DNA from: JACVRW01 sp963751835
GTDB lineage: Bacteria > Actinomycetota > Thermoleophilia > Solirubrobacterales > Thermoleophilaceae
DNA: 64,000 nt
Direction: 5' to 3'
Assembly (NCBI GenBank): GCA_963751835.1
Contig: CAVVWD010000023.1
Span: forward strand, 62,001-126,000
Positions within the stretch are counted from its first letter, which is position 1, and the number at the start of each line of letters is the position of its first letter. Positions 7,917 through 15,383 of the stretch are shown here, in pieces. The translations under genes were made by a program, and so were the position numbers. The notes beneath the pieces are model-generated. The model saw only the letters and a list, made by a program, of their open reading frames with translations. It was not told the origin of the DNA and searched no databases.

Positions 7917-9134
7917 GTGACCGTCCCGTTCTCGCTCGAGCTCAGCCAGGACCAGCGCGACGTTCGCGACTGGGTGCACGGCTTTGCCGAGAACGTCGTT
8001 CGCCCCGCGGCCCACGAATGGGACGAGCGCGAGGAGACGCCCTGGCCGGTGATCCAGGAGGCCGCCAAGATCGGCCTCTACGGCTACGAGGCACTCGCCC
8101 AGTTCTGGGCCGACACCAGCGGGCTGACGCTCCCGCTCGTGAACGAGGAGTTGTTCTGGGGCGACGCCGGCATCGGCATGTCGATCATGGGCACGAGCCT
8201 TGCGGTCGCGGGCATCTTCTCGGCCGGCACGCCCGAGCAGCTCGGCGAGTGGGTCCCGCAGTGCTACGGAACCGTCGAGGAGCCGAGGGTCGCGTCATTC
8301 TGCGTCTCCGAGCCCGACGCCGGCTCCGACGTTTCGGCGCTTCGGACCCGTGCGCGCTACGACGAGGCCAGCGACGAGTGGGTCCTCAACGGGCAGAAGG
8401 CCTGGGCGACCAACGGCGGAATCGCAAGCGTCCACGTTGTCGTGGCGTCGGTCGAGCCGGAGCTCGGCGCCCGGGGCCAGGCGGCCTTCGTGGTCCCGCC
8501 GGAGACAGAGGGCCTCGAACAAGGATCGAAGCTCAAGAAGCACGGCCTACGCGCCTCGCACACCGCGGATGTCTTCCTCGACGACTGCCGGATCCCCGGC
8601 TCCTGCCTGCTCGGCGGCAAGGAGAAGCTCGACGAGCGCCTCGCGCGCGCCCGCGAGGGGACACGCTCCAAGCGCCAGGCCGCGATGCAGACCTTCGAGG
8701 TGACCCGCCCGGCAGTGGGCGCACAGGCGCTCGGCATCGCGCGGGCGGCGTACGAGTACGCGCTCGCGTACGCGCAGCAGCGCGAGCAGTTCGGCCGCCC
8801 GATCATCCAGAACCAGGCGATCGCGTTCACGCTCGCCGACATGAAGATGGAGATCGATGCCGCGCGCCTGCTCGTCTGGCGCGCCTCCTGGATGGGCCGT
8901 GCGGGTCACGCCTTCGACGCGGCCGAGGGCTCGATGTCGAAGCTCAAAGCGGGCGAGGTGGCCGTGTGGGCGACCGAGCGGGCGATCCAGATTCTCGGCG
9001 GAAACGGCTACACGCGCGAGTTCCCGGTCGAGCGCATGCACCGCGACGCCAAGATCTACACGATCTTCGAGGGCACCTCGGAGATCCAGCGCCTGGTGAT
9101 CGCCCGGGCGATATCAGATACGGCGATCCCGTAG
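7917..9134 (+). CDS. Acyl-CoA dehydrogenase (second)
   Basis: GTG at 7917 gives 405 residues starting TVPFSLELSQDQRDVRDWVHGFAENVV, the family N-terminus. Longer readings in this frame cover the R2-like remnant and are rejected. Motifs are FCVSEPDAGSDVS, QKAWATNGGIASVHVV, QREQFGRPIIQNQAIAFTLADM and ILGGNGYTREFPVERMHRDAKI. The catalytic glutamate is E385 in FEGTSE. It is about 27 residues longer than the first dehydrogenase, partly through an insert near LARAREGTRSKRQAAMQ. It appears monocistronic, and its substrate chain length is not evident. Confidence 0.9.
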   Translation: MTVPFSLELSQDQRDVRDWVHGFAENVVRPAAHEWDEREETPWPVIQEAAKIGLYGYEALAQFWADTSGLTLPLVNEELFWGDAGIGMSIMGTSLAVAGIFSAGTPEQLGEWVPQCYGTVEEPRVASFCVSEPDAGSDVSALRTRARYDEASDEWVLNGQKAWATNGGIASVHVVVASVEPELGARGQAAFVVPPETEGLEQGSKLKKHGLRASHTADVFLDDCRIPGSCLLGGKEKLDERLARAREGTRSKRQAAMQTFEVTRPAVGAQALGIARAAYEYALAYAQQREQFGRPIIQNQAIAFTLADMKMEIDAARLLVWRASWMGRAGHAFDAAEGSMSKLKAGEVAVWATERAIQILGGNGYTREFPVERMHRDAKIYTIFEGTSEIQRLVIARAISDTAIP

Positions 9135-9174
9135 GCGGGGCGGACCCCGGCCGACGCTGGTTTGCCGCACGTTC

Positions 9175-9207
9175 CCGACTTAATGTCGTGTGACGACACC
9201 AAGTCGG
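9175..9207. repeat. Intergenic inverted repeat CCGACTT-N19-AAGTCGG, copy 1
   Basis: Seven-base arms at 9175-9181 and 9201-9207 flank an inner GTCGT-gtg-ACGAC hairpin at 9185-9197, giving a nested symmetric 33-base element. It lies 41 bases after the dehydrogenase stop. The rest of the 227-base gap (9135-9361) shows nothing else I can name. The same arms with the same 19-base spacing recur at 13653-13685. Confidence 0.55.
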
Positions 9208-9361
9208 CATCGTGGGAAAGAAATCGCCGTTTCGAGCCTAATCACCGCTCCCCTGCCGCCCCCTCCCCAGCCGTAGTCGGCCGTAGACCGGACCTAAGAG
9301 CACGCACCGCACGGAGCGCAGCAGCCCGCCCGCCCGCGCAACCCCGTAGCGTCCGCAACGC

Positions 9362-10504
9362 ATGGGCGCTTCCGATGTGGTCGAGCTGACCCGCGCGCTG
9401 GTCGCGATCGACTCGGTCAACCCGTCACTCGTGCCCGGCGCCGCCGGTGAGGACGAGGCCGCCGATTTCGTCGCGGGCTGGGGGCGGGACGCCGGCCTCG
9501 AGGTCGACCAGCTCGAGGGGACGTCCGGTCGGCCCAGCGTCATCGTGCGAGCCCGCGGGAGTGGCGGCGGCCGCACGCTGCTCCTATGCGGGCATCTCGA
9601 CACGGTGGGAGTCGAGGGGATGAGCGAGCCCTTCGAGCCGCGCATGGACGGCGAACGTCTCCACGGGCGCGGCTCCTATGACATGAAAGCGGGCGTCGCC
9701 GCCGCGCTCGTCGCCTGCCGCGAGGCCGCCGCGCAGGACCTGGCGGGGGACGTGCTCGTGGCGGCGGTGGCCGACGAGGAGCACGCGAGCATCGGCGTGC
9801 AGGAGGCGCTGCGCTCGCTCGACGGCGACCCCGACGCCGCGATCGTCACCGAGCCGACCGAGATGGAGATCGCCATCGCCCACAGGGGCTTTGCCTGGCT
9901 CGAGATCGAGGTGACCGGGCGCGCCGCGCACGGCTCGCGGCCGCACCTCGGGATCGACGCGATCGTGAAAGCGGGCCCAGTCCTGACGGCGCTCGGCACT
10001 CTCGACGAGCAGCTGGGGGAGCGCCGTCACCCGCTGCTCGGGCGGGGCTCGGTGCACGCCTCCGTGATCAGCGGGGGCCGGGACCTCGCCACCTATCCGG
10101 ACCGCTGCACGATCGGGATCGAGCGCCGGACGCTACCCGGCGAGGGCGCTCCCGAGGTGGAGGGCGAGCTCGAGGACCTGCTCGCCGGCTGCCGCGAGGC
10201 CGACCCGGTGCTCAAGGCCGCGCGACGGACGCTGCTCGTGCGTGAGCCGCTCGAGACGAGCGAGGGCGAGCCGATCGTCTCCGTGCTCCGTGATGCCGCT
10301 GCCGGCGTCCTTGGCTCGAGGCCTCCGCTCAGCGGGGCCAGCTTCTGGGCGGATTCGGCCTTCATCGCGGCCGCCGGGGTCCCGACCGTGCTGTTCGGCC
10401 CCAGTGGGGAAGGCGCCCACGCGGTCGAGGAGTGGGTCAGCATCCGCGACACCGAGGCGTGCGCCGACGTGCTCACGCGCGTGGCCGCCACGTTCTGCGC
10501 GTAG
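9362..10504 (+). CDS. M20-family metallopeptidase/deacylase (ArgE/DapE-like)
   Basis: This 380-residue amidohydrolase has the two-zinc M20 fold. Visible ligands are the first metal motif CGHLDTVG, the second GRGSYDMKAG, the catalytic pair in VADEEHASIG, a later metal Glu in VTEPTEME, and a C-terminal His in GEGAHAVEEW. The dimerisation domain (about 170-290) includes GRAAHGSRPHLGIDAI. Such enzymes remove acyl or peptide groups from amino acids (acetylornithine, succinyl-diaminopimelate, N-acyl amino acids). No biosynthetic neighbours point to one, so I do not assign a substrate. It stands alone between two unrelated units. Confidence 0.87.
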   Translation: MGASDVVELTRALVAIDSVNPSLVPGAAGEDEAADFVAGWGRDAGLEVDQLEGTSGRPSVIVRARGSGGGRTLLLCGHLDTVGVEGMSEPFEPRMDGERLHGRGSYDMKAGVAAALVACREAAAQDLAGDVLVAAVADEEHASIGVQEALRSLDGDPDAAIVTEPTEMEIAIAHRGFAWLEIEVTGRAAHGSRPHLGIDAIVKAGPVLTALGTLDEQLGERRHPLLGRGSVHASVISGGRDLATYPDRCTIGIERRTLPGEGAPEVEGELEDLLAGCREADPVLKAARRTLLVREPLETSEGEPIVSVLRDAAAGVLGSRPPLSGASFWADSAFIAAAGVPTVLFGPSGEGAHAVEEWVSIRDTEACADVLTRVAATFCA

Positions 10505-10516
10505 CCGCCCGCGGCC

Positions 10517-11065
10517 TCACTCCTCCAGCATTTCCTTGAGCGCGACCAGGTGCTCGCGCCAGTACGCACGCGCCTTCTCCGCGGCCTCGGCGTCCGGCAG
10601 CCGTTCGTGCTCGAGAGCGACCTGGCTCTTGGCCTCGCCCTTGGCGGTGAAGCCGACGACGAGGCGGGATGCGCCGTCTTCCCAGTCGAAGCGCGCCGTG
10701 CGGCCGGGCTGCGAGGTGCGCTCGCGCAGCTTCGCCCCCGGAAGCCAGCGCGCGCGCAGGCCGGGGTCCACGAACGCCGCGAACAGGCGCTCAACCGGCA
10801 CCGCCACCGTCTTGCTCGCGCTTGCCGAGAACAACCCGTCGCGGCCGCCGCCGGGCTCGCGCAGCCCACGCGCCCGCTCGAACTCGACGGTGACGGTCTG
10901 GGCCCACCAGCCGTCCACGCCGTGCTCGTCCATGAGCCAGGCAGCGATCTCCCCGTGCTTGCGCTCGGCGGCGCCCCAGGCGTCGAGCAGGTCGAACCAC
11001 GCCTCATAGCCGCGACCGGTTGCGCGCTCCACAGCCTCGTTCGACGTGCGCTGAATGGTGTTCAT
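10517..11065 (-). CDS. DUF4287 plus SRPBCC (AHSA1-like) fusion protein
   Basis: This 182-residue protein begins at ATG 11065 behind a strong ribosome site (AAAGGAGG). The first 65 residues match DUF4287 (TGRGYEAWFDLLDAWGAAERKHGEIAAWLMDEHG, then GWWAQTVTVEFERARGLR). The rest is a START/SRPBCC domain of the AHSA1 type (SKTVAVPVERLFAAFVDPGLRARWLPG), a hydrophobic-pocket fold. It is divergent from an ECF42-type sigma factor and shares its control region, so it is the likely target of that sigma factor, in the position where DGPF/YCII proteins often sit. Biochemical role unknown. Confidence 0.85.
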   Translation of the reverse strand: MNTIQRTSNEAVERATGRGYEAWFDLLDAWGAAERKHGEIAAWLMDEHGVDGWWAQTVTVEFERARGLREPGGGRDGLFSASASKTVAVPVERLFAAFVDPGLRARWLPGAKLRERTSQPGRTARFDWEDGASRLVVGFTAKGEAKSQVALEHERLPDAEAAEKARAYWREHLVALKEMLEE

Positions 11066-11109
11066 CGTGCCTCCTTTGGCCGGGCTCCCGTGGACGCCTT
11101 CCTGGAGGA

Positions 11110-11137
11110 TGTCGAAACTACGGTGAGGGTTTCGACA
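11110..11137. promoter_or_regulatory. Symmetric two-way promoter for the ECF42 sigma factor and the SRPBCC gene
   Basis: GTCGAAAC (11111-11118) and GTTTCGAC (11129-11136) form a perfect 8-base inverted repeat. Each strand therefore reads TGTCGA, 17 bases, CGAC. TGTCGA at -35 with CGA/TC at -10 is, from memory of the literature, the promoter signature reported for ECF42 sigma factors. Start sites would fall about 7 bases before the sigma GTG and about 40 bases before the SRPBCC ATG. Confidence 0.65.
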
Positions 11138-11149
11138 AGGGTTGAAGAG

Positions 11150-12388
11150 GTGAGCCAGGCAACCGCGATCGAGGAGCTGTTGCGCGAACTGGCGCCGCAG
11201 GTCGTAGGCGCGCTGGTCAGGCGCCGGGGCGGCTTCGACAGCTGCGAGGACGCGGTCCAGGAGGCCCTCCTCGCGGCCGCCGTGCAGTGGCCGCGGGACG
11301 GAGTGCCGGCGAACCCGAAGGGATGGCTGATCACGGTGGCGTCCAGGCGGCTGACCGAGCTGTGGCGCAACGAGTCGGCACGGCGACGCCGGGAGGAAAG
11401 CGCCGCCGCGCTGGAGCCACCGGAGCGCGAGCCGACCCCGGACGTCGACGACACGCTCACCCTGCTGTTGCTCTGCTGCCACCCGTCGCTCACCGCGCCC
11501 TCCAAGGTGGCCCTGACCTTGCGGGCGGTCGGCGGCCTCCGGACCGCCGAGATCGCGCGGGCGCTGCTCGTGCCGGAGGCGACGGTCGCCCAGCGCATCA
11601 GCCGGGCGAAGGCGCGCATCAGGGCGGACGGCGCCCGGTTCCGGATGCCGCCCGAGGCCGAGCGCGCAGAGCGGATCGACGCGGTGCTGCGGGTGCTGTA
11701 CCTGATCTTCAACGAGGGCTACACCGCCAGCTCGGGGTCGGCGCTGCAGCGGGTAGAGCTCACCGCGGAGGCGATTCGCCTGACCCGGCAACTGCACGAG
11801 CGCCTGCCCGAGGACGGCGAAGTGGCAGGTCTTCTCGCTCTCATGCTCCTCACCGACGCCCGCCGCCCGGCCCGTACCCGGCCCGACGGCAGCCTCGTGC
11901 CGCTCGCCGAGCAGGACCGCGGCAACTGGGACGCACAAGCAATCGCCGAGGGGGTCGCTCTGATCACCGCGACGCTCGCGTCGGCGCCTGTCGGCCCGTA
12001 CCAGCTGCAGGCCGCGATCGCCGCCGTGCACGACGAGGCCGCCCGTGCGGAGGACACCGACTGGCGCCAGATCCTCGGGCTGTACGGGCTGCTCGACAAG
12101 ATCGCGCCGGGGCCCATGGTCACCCTCAACCGGATCGTCGCCGTGGCGATGGTGCACGGCCCGGATGCCGGCCTCGAGCGGCTTGCCGAGGCGGAGTCCG
12201 AGCCTGGGCTCGCGGGGCACCACCGTGTGGACGCCGTGCGAGCACACCTGCTCGAGATGGCCGGCGACGACGAGGCCGCCGGCGCCGGCTACCGCCTGGC
12301 CGCGCGACGCACGCTGAGCATCCCCGAGCAACGCTACCTGGAGTCCCGCGCCGCCCGGCTCGCGGGGCGGGCGAGCCGGCGGGCTTGA
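11150..12388 (+). CDS. ECF42-type RNA polymerase sigma factor with C-terminal helical extension
   Basis: GTG at 11150 gives 412 residues. The sigma-2 region (FDSCEDAVQEALLAAAVQWPRDGVPANPKGWLITVASRR) and sigma-4 region (ALTLRAVGGLRTAEIARALLVPEATVAQRISRAK) are followed by a helical extension of about 200 residues with the ECF42 hallmark DARRPARTRPDGSLVPLAEQDRGNWD. Such sigma factors usually lack an anti-sigma partner; the extension is thought to control activity. It faces the DUF4287/SRPBCC gene across a symmetric promoter, suggesting autoregulation. An in-frame GTG at 11123 lies inside the promoter and is less likely. Confidence 0.92.
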   Translation: MSQATAIEELLRELAPQVVGALVRRRGGFDSCEDAVQEALLAAAVQWPRDGVPANPKGWLITVASRRLTELWRNESARRRREESAAALEPPEREPTPDVDDTLTLLLLCCHPSLTAPSKVALTLRAVGGLRTAEIARALLVPEATVAQRISRAKARIRADGARFRMPPEAERAERIDAVLRVLYLIFNEGYTASSGSALQRVELTAEAIRLTRQLHERLPEDGEVAGLLALMLLTDARRPARTRPDGSLVPLAEQDRGNWDAQAIAEGVALITATLASAPVGPYQLQAAIAAVHDEAARAEDTDWRQILGLYGLLDKIAPGPMVTLNRIVAVAMVHGPDAGLERLAEAESEPGLAGHHRVDAVRAHLLEMAGDDEAAGAGYRLAARRTLSIPEQRYLESRAARLAGRASRRA

Positions 12389-12408
12389 CGACCCACTACG
12401 GTTACGCC

Positions 12409-12624
12409 ATGGGCGACCTCACACCCGGTTCCGGCCGCGTTCCCTCCAGACGGTCCCGCGAGCAGCGGGCGTACCGGCTCGTCGTTGCGGGCGGCGCCGC
12501 GGGCGCCGTCGCCGTGGTGGGCCTGGTGCTCGCGATCGTCGGGGTCATCGGGTTTGCGATTCCGGTGCTGGCGCTCGTTGTCGCCGTGATCTGCCTCTTC
12601 CTGTTCCGGCGCACGGTGTCTTGA
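12409..12624 (+). CDS. Small two-helix membrane protein
   Basis: ATG at 12409 opens a 71-residue protein. A polar, Arg/Ser-rich head (MGDLTPGSGRVPSRRSREQR) is followed by two hydrophobic helices (about 24-44 and 46-66) separated by VIGF and a basic end (FRRTVS). The size, topology and tight placement (20 bases after the sigma gene, overlapping the AzlC start) make it a believable gene. No known family is recognised. Confidence 0.6.
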   Translation: MGDLTPGSGRVPSRRSREQRAYRLVVAGGAAGAVAVVGLVLAIVGVIGFAIPVLALVVAVICLFLFRRTVS

Positions 12625-13337
12625 GGACACCCGCGGCCGGGGAATCCTTCCGCCGGGGATTGCGGGCGGGAGTCCCGTTTGCGATCGCGGGCTTCCTGCT
12701 CTCGGTCTCCTTCGGCGTCGTCGCGCAGGATGCCGGGCTGTCGGCGCTCGCGGCGATAGTAATGTCGCTGATCGTGTTCGCGGGCTCCGCCCAGTTCGCC
12801 GCGATCGCAATCGTCGGGCAGGGTGGGACGGTGGGCGCCGCGATCGGCGCCGCCGCCCTGATGAACTCGCGCTTTCTGCCGATGGGCGCCGCTTTTGGAC
12901 CGTCGCTGCCCGGCGGGCCGCTCAAGCGGGCCGCACAGGGGCAGGCCGTGGTCGACGCCTCATGGGCGCTCGCTGCGCGCGGAGACGGGAGCTTCGATCG
13001 CTGGATGCTCTTCGGCGCGAGCGCCGCGCAGTACGTGACCTGGCAGGCAGGCACGATCGCCGGGGCGCTCGGGGGCGACCTGCTCGGCGACCCCGAGGCG
13101 CTCGGGCTGGACGCGATCTACCCGGCCTTCTTCCTGGCGCTGCTCCTGGGCGAGGCCCACAGCCGCCGGGCGGTCGTCGTCGCGCTGCTCGGCGCGGCGA
13201 TCGCGCTGGCCCTGGTGCCGGTGGCGCCCGCTGGGGTCCCCGTTCTGGCGGCGAGTCTCGCAGCGCTGATCGGGCTCACGCGCTCCGCGCAGGCGGCCGT
13301 GCTCGCTGCCCAGGAGCCGGAGGGAGCACCGCGGTGA
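12621..13337 (+). CDS. azlC: AzlC-family branched-chain amino acid exporter subunit
   Basis: The product has 238 residues from a TTG start overlapping the previous stop (TTGA). It is an integral membrane protein with the AzlC signature near the front (GLRAGVPFAIAGFLLSVSFGVVAQDAGLS, then SLIVFAGSAQFAAIAIVGQGG) and RFLPMGAAFGPSLPG. AzlC forms an exporter of branched-chain amino acids with the small AzlD encoded directly downstream. Export substrates are inferred from the family. No Lrp or LysR regulator lies beside it. Confidence 0.88.
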   Translation: MRTPAAGESFRRGLRAGVPFAIAGFLLSVSFGVVAQDAGLSALAAIVMSLIVFAGSAQFAAIAIVGQGGTVGAAIGAAALMNSRFLPMGAAFGPSLPGGPLKRAAQGQAVVDASWALAARGDGSFDRWMLFGASAAQYVTWQAGTIAGALGGDLLGDPEALGLDAIYPAFFLALLLGEAHSRRAVVVALLGAAIALALVPVAPAGVPVLAASLAALIGLTRSAQAAVLAAQEPEGAPR

Positions 13338-13639
13338 GCCCGTCCGCTGTCCTGGTGGCGGGCTGCGCGGTCGTGACCGCGCTGCTCAAGGCCGCCGGCC
13401 CGATCGCGCTCGGCGGCCGGGAGATCCCGGTCTGGGTGACGAGCGTGATCGTGCTGCTTGCGCCGGCGCTCCTCGCCGCCCTCGTCTTCACGCAGGCGTT
13501 CGCGGACGGCTCCGAGCTCGCCGTCGGAGCCGAGACCGCCGGCGTCGTGGCGGGCGGACTGGTGGCCTGGCGCACCGGATCGATCGTCGCCTGCGTGATC
13601 GTGGCCGCGGCGCTGACGGCGGCGCTCCGCGCGCTCTAA
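13334..13639 (+). CDS. azlD: AzlD-family branched-chain amino acid transport subunit
   Basis: GTG at 13334 overlaps the azlC stop by four bases and gives 101 residues with about four hydrophobic helices (AVLVAGCAVVTALLKAAGPIAL, SVIVLLAPALLAALVF, AGVVAGGLVAW, ACVIVAAALTAALRAL). Size and position match AzlD, the small partner of AzlC. The overlap implies coupled translation and a fixed ratio of the two subunits. Confidence 0.85.
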   Translation: MSPSAVLVAGCAVVTALLKAAGPIALGGREIPVWVTSVIVLLAPALLAALVFTQAFADGSELAVGAETAGVVAGGLVAWRTGSIVACVIVAAALTAALRAL

Positions 13640-13652
13640 CGGACGGATCTTT

Positions 13653-13685
13653 CCGACTTCTACCGCCAGGAACGGTCAAAGTCGG
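13653..13685. repeat. Intergenic inverted repeat CCGACTT-N19-AAGTCGG, copy 2
   Basis: Arms at 13653-13659 and 13679-13685 are identical to copy 1 (9175-9207), with the same 19-base spacing but an unrelated centre. Both copies are preceded by TTC or TTT and followed by CA. It sits between azlD and the MFS gene, 51 bases before the latter's TTG start, so it could be an operator or an RNA element. Confidence 0.5.
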
Positions 13686-13736
13686 CACGCTGGCGCGAAT
13701 CGGGGCGTTCCAACCGCCGGATACGCTGGCCCCGCC

Positions 13737-14966
13737 TTGCAAGAACCCCTCCACCTGCCCATCCGCCGCAACACCGCGCTGCTCTCGGCGGCCCTGGCTG
13801 CGAACTCGGCAATGCTGCAGCTCCAGGCGGCCGTGGCGTCGATAACGCTGGTGATCGTGCTCGGGGTCGAGGGTCTGCTCGGGCTGGGGCCCGCGATCGT
13901 GCTCGCCTCAGGGGCCCTTGCCGCGCTCCCCGCCGGCAGGGCGATGGACCGCATCGGGCGCGTGCCGGTGCTCAGGGCCGGCTACCTCATCGGGGCCGCG
14001 GGCTGCGGGCTCGCCGCTCTCGGGGCGTCGAGCGAGTTCGCCCCCGCGGTCATCGGCGGACTCATCGGCGTGGGGGCAGCCAGTGGGGTGGCGCTCCTGT
14101 CGCGCACCGCCGCCGGCGACATGTATCCGCCCGAGCGGCGCGGCCGAGGGATCGCACTCGTGCTGTTCGGCGCCGTGTTCGGGGCGCTGCTCGGACCCGC
14201 CGTCTTCAGCCCACTCCTCGCAGGACGTGATCTGAGCGGGGATGCCCTGGCCCCGCTCTGGCTCGCCGCGGGCGGGTTCATGCTGGTGGGCTGCGTCCTC
14301 GTTTCGTCGGTGCGCCCCGACCCGCGCCGGATCGCCGAGCTGCTCGAGCACGAGCCGCCGCAGGAGCCCGGCGCGGCGGCGAGCCCGCTGCGAGAGCTGC
14401 TCGCCCGCCCCGGCGTGATCCCGCCGCTGATCGCGGCACAGGCCAGCTTCGCCGTCATGGTCGGAGTGATGACGCTCACCGGTGCGCTGGTCGTCGACCA
14501 TCAGGGTCACGAGGGGCATAACGTCTTCCCGATCATCGGAGCGCACGTGATCGGCATGTACGCGCTCGTGATCGTGATCGGCGACGTGATCGACAGGATC
14601 GGACGGACGCCCTCGCTCGCGGGTGGCCTGTTCGTGATGGCCGCTTCGGTGATCAGCCTGCTTTGGGTGGAGAGCGTGCCCGCCACCGCGGTGGCGCTGT
14701 TCGGGCTCGGTCTCGGCTGGAACCTCTCCTTCGTGGCGGCGACCGCGGAGCTCGCCGATCTGACCCATCCGTCGGAGCGCGGCAGGCTGCTCGGCTTCAA
14801 CGACCTGCTCTCCGGCGGCACGGGCGCCGGGCTGGCGCTCCTCGGCGGGCTCGCGCTCTCCAGCATCGGTGTCGCCGCGCTGGCGATCGGAGGCACGCTG
14901 CTGGTGGTCGGTCCGGCCCTCTGGATCCTGCGGACCGGCATGCCCGCGCCCGTTACCGAGTCGTAA
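13737..14966 (+). CDS. MFS transporter
   Basis: This 409-residue protein starts at TTG 13737. Its twelve hydrophobic segments fall in two halves. The cytoplasmic loop motif between helices 2 and 3 reads GRAMDRIGRVPVLR, with a related copy in the second half (GDVIDRIGRTPSLAGG). The central loop (about 195-225) is charged. MFS carriers of this shape export drugs or import small metabolites; nothing points to a substrate. It stands alone after the azlCD unit. Confidence 0.85.
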   Translation: MQEPLHLPIRRNTALLSAALAANSAMLQLQAAVASITLVIVLGVEGLLGLGPAIVLASGALAALPAGRAMDRIGRVPVLRAGYLIGAAGCGLAALGASSEFAPAVIGGLIGVGAASGVALLSRTAAGDMYPPERRGRGIALVLFGAVFGALLGPAVFSPLLAGRDLSGDALAPLWLAAGGFMLVGCVLVSSVRPDPRRIAELLEHEPPQEPGAAASPLRELLARPGVIPPLIAAQASFAVMVGVMTLTGALVVDHQGHEGHNVFPIIGAHVIGMYALVIVIGDVIDRIGRTPSLAGGLFVMAASVISLLWVESVPATAVALFGLGLGWNLSFVAATAELADLTHPSERGRLLGFNDLLSGGTGAGLALLGGLALSSIGVAALAIGGTLLVVGPALWILRTGMPAPVTES

Positions 14967-15023
14967 AGCGGCGTGTGACGAAGGTCGCAGTAGCGCCGGC
15001 GCGCGGTCGGTAGAAACCGATGT

Positions 15024-15335
15024 ATGGCGCAAGCTCTGAGCCTGTCCAATCCGCGCAGCCTCCTCGTGCCGATCCTGGCTTTTGTGGTCGGTGCGGGTGG
15101 CGCGACGGCCACCTATGCCGCGATCGACGGCACCTCGTTCGACCCGACGTCGTCGAGTGGCTCGACGCAGGCGCGGCTGGCCCCGCACGCCGGAGTGGGC
15201 GGAGCCGCGGTCGAGACGCCCTCCCCCTCGACCGGGCACAAGGGCGGCGGGCCGCCCGCTGAGCAGAGCCCCGCACAGGAAGCTGCCGAGGCCGCACGGA
15301 CCGACCCCCACGGCCCCGCAGCAGCCCTCCCCTGA
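15024..15335 (+). CDS. Hypothetical secreted or single-span membrane protein
   Basis: ATG at 15024 gives 103 residues. Residues 11-32 form one hydrophobic segment (SLLVPILAFVVGAGGATATY) that could be an uncleaved anchor or a signal peptide. The rest is a low-complexity Ser/Pro/Gly/Ala tail rich in HKGGGPPAEQSPAQEA. No domain is recognised. A 40-base palindrome that looks like a two-way terminator follows, which supports this being a transcribed gene. Confidence 0.5.
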   Translation: MAQALSLSNPRSLLVPILAFVVGAGGATATYAAIDGTSFDPTSSSGSTQARLAPHAGVGGAAVETPSPSTGHKGGGPPAEQSPAQEAAEAARTDPHGPAAALP

Positions 15336-15339
15336 TCTG

Positions 15340-15379
15340 GCGCCGGGGGGCGATCCGGGCCCGGTTCGCCCCCCGGCGC
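15340..15379. terminator. Two-way terminator-like palindrome between convergent genes
   Basis: A 14-base perfect stem (15340-15353 with 15366-15379) closes on CCGGGCCCGG, itself self-complementary, so the whole 40 bases is palindromic except for one T-T pair. It sits 5 bases after one stop and 5 bases before the stop of the convergent FAD gene. No T-run follows on either side, as is common for actinobacterial terminators. Confidence 0.7.
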
Positions 15380-15383
15380 GGAG

